Assembly (NCBI GenBank): GCA_946479905.1
Contig: CAMLIA010000043.1
Span: 1 to 24,532 of the forward strand
Direction of reading: 5' to 3'
Length of the DNA stretch: 24,532 nucleotides
Source: an uncultured Frankiales bacterium
GTDB lineage: Bacteria; Actinomycetota; Actinomycetes; Mycobacteriales; SCTD01
In this document: positions 23,292-24,532 of the stretch, piece after piece
Numbering within the stretch: the stretch's first letter is position 1
How the letters are laid out: each line of letters begins with the position of its first letter
The notes under the pieces: generated by a model
The model's database searches: none
What the model was told of the DNA's origin: nothing
What the model saw: only the letters and a program-made list of their open reading frames with translations
Position numbers and translations under genes: made by a program

Positions 23292-23993
23292 ATGCACACG
23301 CACCGGCTGGACCTGGAGGACGCGACCCTGCGGGAGTGGGACGCGACCGTGCTGCACGTCGATCCCGAGCAGGGCATCGTGCTCGACCGCTCCGCCTTCT
23401 ACCCCGGCGGCGGTGGCCAGCCGCCGGACCGCGGCGTGCTGCTCTGGGGCGGTGTGCAGACCCGCATCGAAGGTGCCCGCAAGGGCGACGAGGTGTACCT
23501 CATCCCTGCCGAGGATGACCCGCTGCCGGTCGCCGGGACCGCGGTGCGGGGCGCTCTTGATGACGACCGCCGGACCGCCCTGATGCGCACGCACTCGGCG
23601 ATGCACCTGCTCTGCGGCGTGGTCAGCCGCGACTACGGCGTCCCCGTCACCGGTGGGGCCATGGACGAGCTGACCGGCCGGATGGACTTCGGGATGGAGG
23701 CGATCCCCGACGGCTTCCTCGATGCCGTCCAGCAGGCCTGCCTCGTCGAGGTCGCGGCCGACCGGGCGATCGAGGTCTCCGTCGTGCCGCGTGCCGAGGC
23801 CGTGGTCAAGACGGCGATCGACCTGCTGCCCGAGGGCCTCGAGGTGGTGCGGATCGTCGACATCGTCGGTCTCGACCGGCAGGCCGACGGCGGCACGCAC
23901 GTCGCGTCGACCCGGTTCATCGGTGAGATGCGGCTGCTGAAGACCGAGAACAAGGGCAAGGGGTTCCGGCGGATCCGCTTCGCCCTAGGCTGA
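23292..23993 (+). CDS. AlaX-type alanyl-tRNA editing protein
   Basis: 233 residues from ATG 23292 (ATG 23286 would add two residues). An N-terminal beta domain has SAFYPGGGGQPPDRG, conserved in AlaRS and AlaX. The editing domain has H101-x3-H105 (RTHSAMHLL) and a C-terminal DGGTHVAST. These are the metal-binding motifs that hydrolyse Ser or Gly wrongly attached to tRNA-Ala. The second motif usually reads CxxxH; here Asp199 stands where Cys is common (D199, H203). The C-terminal EMRLLKTENKGKGFRRIRF is a typical AlaX end. It acts in the cytosol as a free-standing proofreader. Confidence 0.9.
   Translation: MHTHRLDLEDATLREWDATVLHVDPEQGIVLDRSAFYPGGGGQPPDRGVLLWGGVQTRIEGARKGDEVYLIPAEDDPLPVAGTAVRGALDDDRRTALMRTHSAMHLLCGVVSRDYGVPVTGGAMDELTGRMDFGMEAIPDGFLDAVQQACLVEVAADRAIEVSVVPRAEAVVKTAIDLLPEGLEVVRIVDIVGLDRQADGGTHVASTRFIGEMRLLKTENKGKGFRRIRFALG
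23986..23991 (+). promoter_or_regulatory. Candidate -10 hexamer before the nitroreductase gene
   Basis: TAGGCT, 7 bases before ATG 23999, fits TANNNT. It lies within the last codons of the AlaX gene and shares its final T with the TGA stop. Confidence 0.45.
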
Positions 23994-23998
23994 CGATC

Positions 23999-24427
23999 AT
24001 GCCGAGCGACCTGCAGATGAAGGCCATGAACGGCGTCCACCGGGTCGCGCTGAAGCTCACCGGCGGGCGGGTCGGCTGGAAGCTGCTGGGCATGCCGGTC
24101 GTCGAGCTCACGACCACCGGTCGCAAGAGCGGCGAGCCGCGGACGGTCATGCTCACCTCACCGCTGCAGGAGGGCTCCACGATCGTCGTGGTCGCGTCGC
24201 GGGGCGGTGACGACCGGCCGCCTGCCTGGCTCCGGAACATCGAGGCGTCCGGTGACGTGCGGGTGGCCCTGGCGGGCGGTGCTCCCCAGCCCTACCGCGC
24301 CAGGGTCGCGACGGCTGAGGAGCGGGCCCGGATGTGGCCGCTCGTCACGAAGGACCACAAGAACTACGCCGGCTACCAGCGGAAGACCTCCCGCGAGATC
24401 CCGTTGGTGCTCCTGACGCCTGCCTGA
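23999..24427 (+). CDS. F420-dependent nitroreductase/quinone reductase family (Ddn-like)
   Basis: 142 residues from ATG 23999. A short N-terminal helix precedes the split beta-barrel with GRKSGEPRTVMLTS (residues 41-54), the phosphate-binding signature of deazaflavin-dependent nitroreductases (PF04075). RPPAWLRNIEASGDVRV matches the conserved P.W..N..A.P.V.V region, and ARMWPLV...YAGYQRKTSREIPLVLL closes the domain. Family members use reduced F420 to reduce quinones or, by accident, nitro drugs such as pretomanid. It starts 5 bases after AlaX but has its own promoter candidate. Confidence 0.9.
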   Translation: MPSDLQMKAMNGVHRVALKLTGGRVGWKLLGMPVVELTTTGRKSGEPRTVMLTSPLQEGSTIVVVASRGGDDRPPAWLRNIEASGDVRVALAGGAPQPYRARVATAEERARMWPLVTKDHKNYAGYQRKTSREIPLVLLTPA

Positions 24428-24435
24428 AGCGGTCG

Positions 24436-24532
24436 TCAGCTCTGGAGGTAGGCCTCGACGAGCTGGGCGAGCTGGTGGCCGGTGGTGGGGCGGGGCCAGG
24501 GGGTTTCGCTGCGGTAGTGGTGGCCGTCGGGG
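24436..24532 (-). CDS. C-terminal tail of an unidentified protein (partial), possibly HNH/DUF222 type
   Basis: An open frame runs leftward to a TGA at 24438-24436. It encodes the last 31 or so residues, ending GHQLAQLVEAYLQS. It contains PDGHHYRSETPWPRPTTGH, which vaguely recalls the tail of actinobacterial DUF222/HNH endonucleases (PDG.H.....P.GH). The body lies outside the window, so the identity is a weak guess. It is convergent with the nitroreductase gene, 8 bases apart. Confidence 0.4.
   Translation of the reverse strand, partial: PDGHHYRSETPWPRPTTGHQLAQLVEAYLQS

Noticed and set aside
1..24532. CRISPR arrays, tRNA genes, insertion sequences, phage or integrase genes
   Set aside because: No direct-repeat arrays, tRNA-like cloverleafs, transposase motifs or attachment sites were seen; composition looks even from end to end.

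Overview
This is a very GC-rich, almost fully coding stretch of an actinobacterial chromosome (Actinomycetota). The evidence is the strong G/C bias at third codon positions, many GTG/TTG starts, GTGA start-stop overlaps, a deazaflavin (F420)-type nitroreductase, and Tat and lipoprotein exports. I cannot name the genus. I see 22 complete genes and two cut by the window ends, and no tRNA, rRNA, CRISPR array or insertion sequence. No gap exceeds about 100 bases, so there is no long unexplained non-coding stretch.

Layout. (1) 1-3404: the proline-rich start of a minus-strand protein, then two facing two-gene units. Each unit pairs one copy of a paralogous exported single-pass protein (135-848 and 1393-2070) with a polytopic membrane protein: a CPBP-type intramembrane protease (845-1396) and a ten-helix protein resembling the 'fenitrothion hydrolase' family (2070-3404). 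(2) 3466-7261: a secreted GH3 beta-glucosidase followed, 10 bases later, by a 3-ketosteroid delta1-dehydrogenase. The 10-base gap and the flanking stop and start codons form a perfect match to the KstR cholesterol-regulon operator. (3) 7343-11222, minus: Tat-exported phospholipase C-type phosphoesterase, GT39-like membrane glycosyltransferase, and a chorismate mutase-prephenate dehydratase fusion (PheA). (4) 11313-13350: ABC exporter ATPase, permease and lipoprotein, all overlapping. (5) 13353-15517, minus: zinc-free MDR oxidoreductase coupled to a sulfotransferase, divergent from a TetR regulator (15597-16157). (6) 16254-20783: LIV-type substrate-binding lipoprotein on a long linker, a LivH-LivM fusion permease, and a membrane-anchored exported protein of choice-of-anchor P type, with no LIV ATPase nearby. 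(7) 20780-24532: ankyrin-repeat protein, beta-lactamase-like serine hydrolase, AlaX-type editing protein, F420-type nitroreductase, and the tail of a further minus gene.

Two themes run through the window. First, most independently transcribed genes have a [T/C]ANNNT hexamer 6-7 bases before the start codon, the mark of leaderless transcripts. Second, several genes fit steroid or other hydrophobic-substrate catabolism (KstD with its operator, sulfotransferase, MDR, LIV importer plus surface protein). Only the KstD-operator link is directly supported by sequence. The best candidate for an under-described system is the LIV importer with fused permease, tethered binding protein and surface-anchored partner at 16254-20783.
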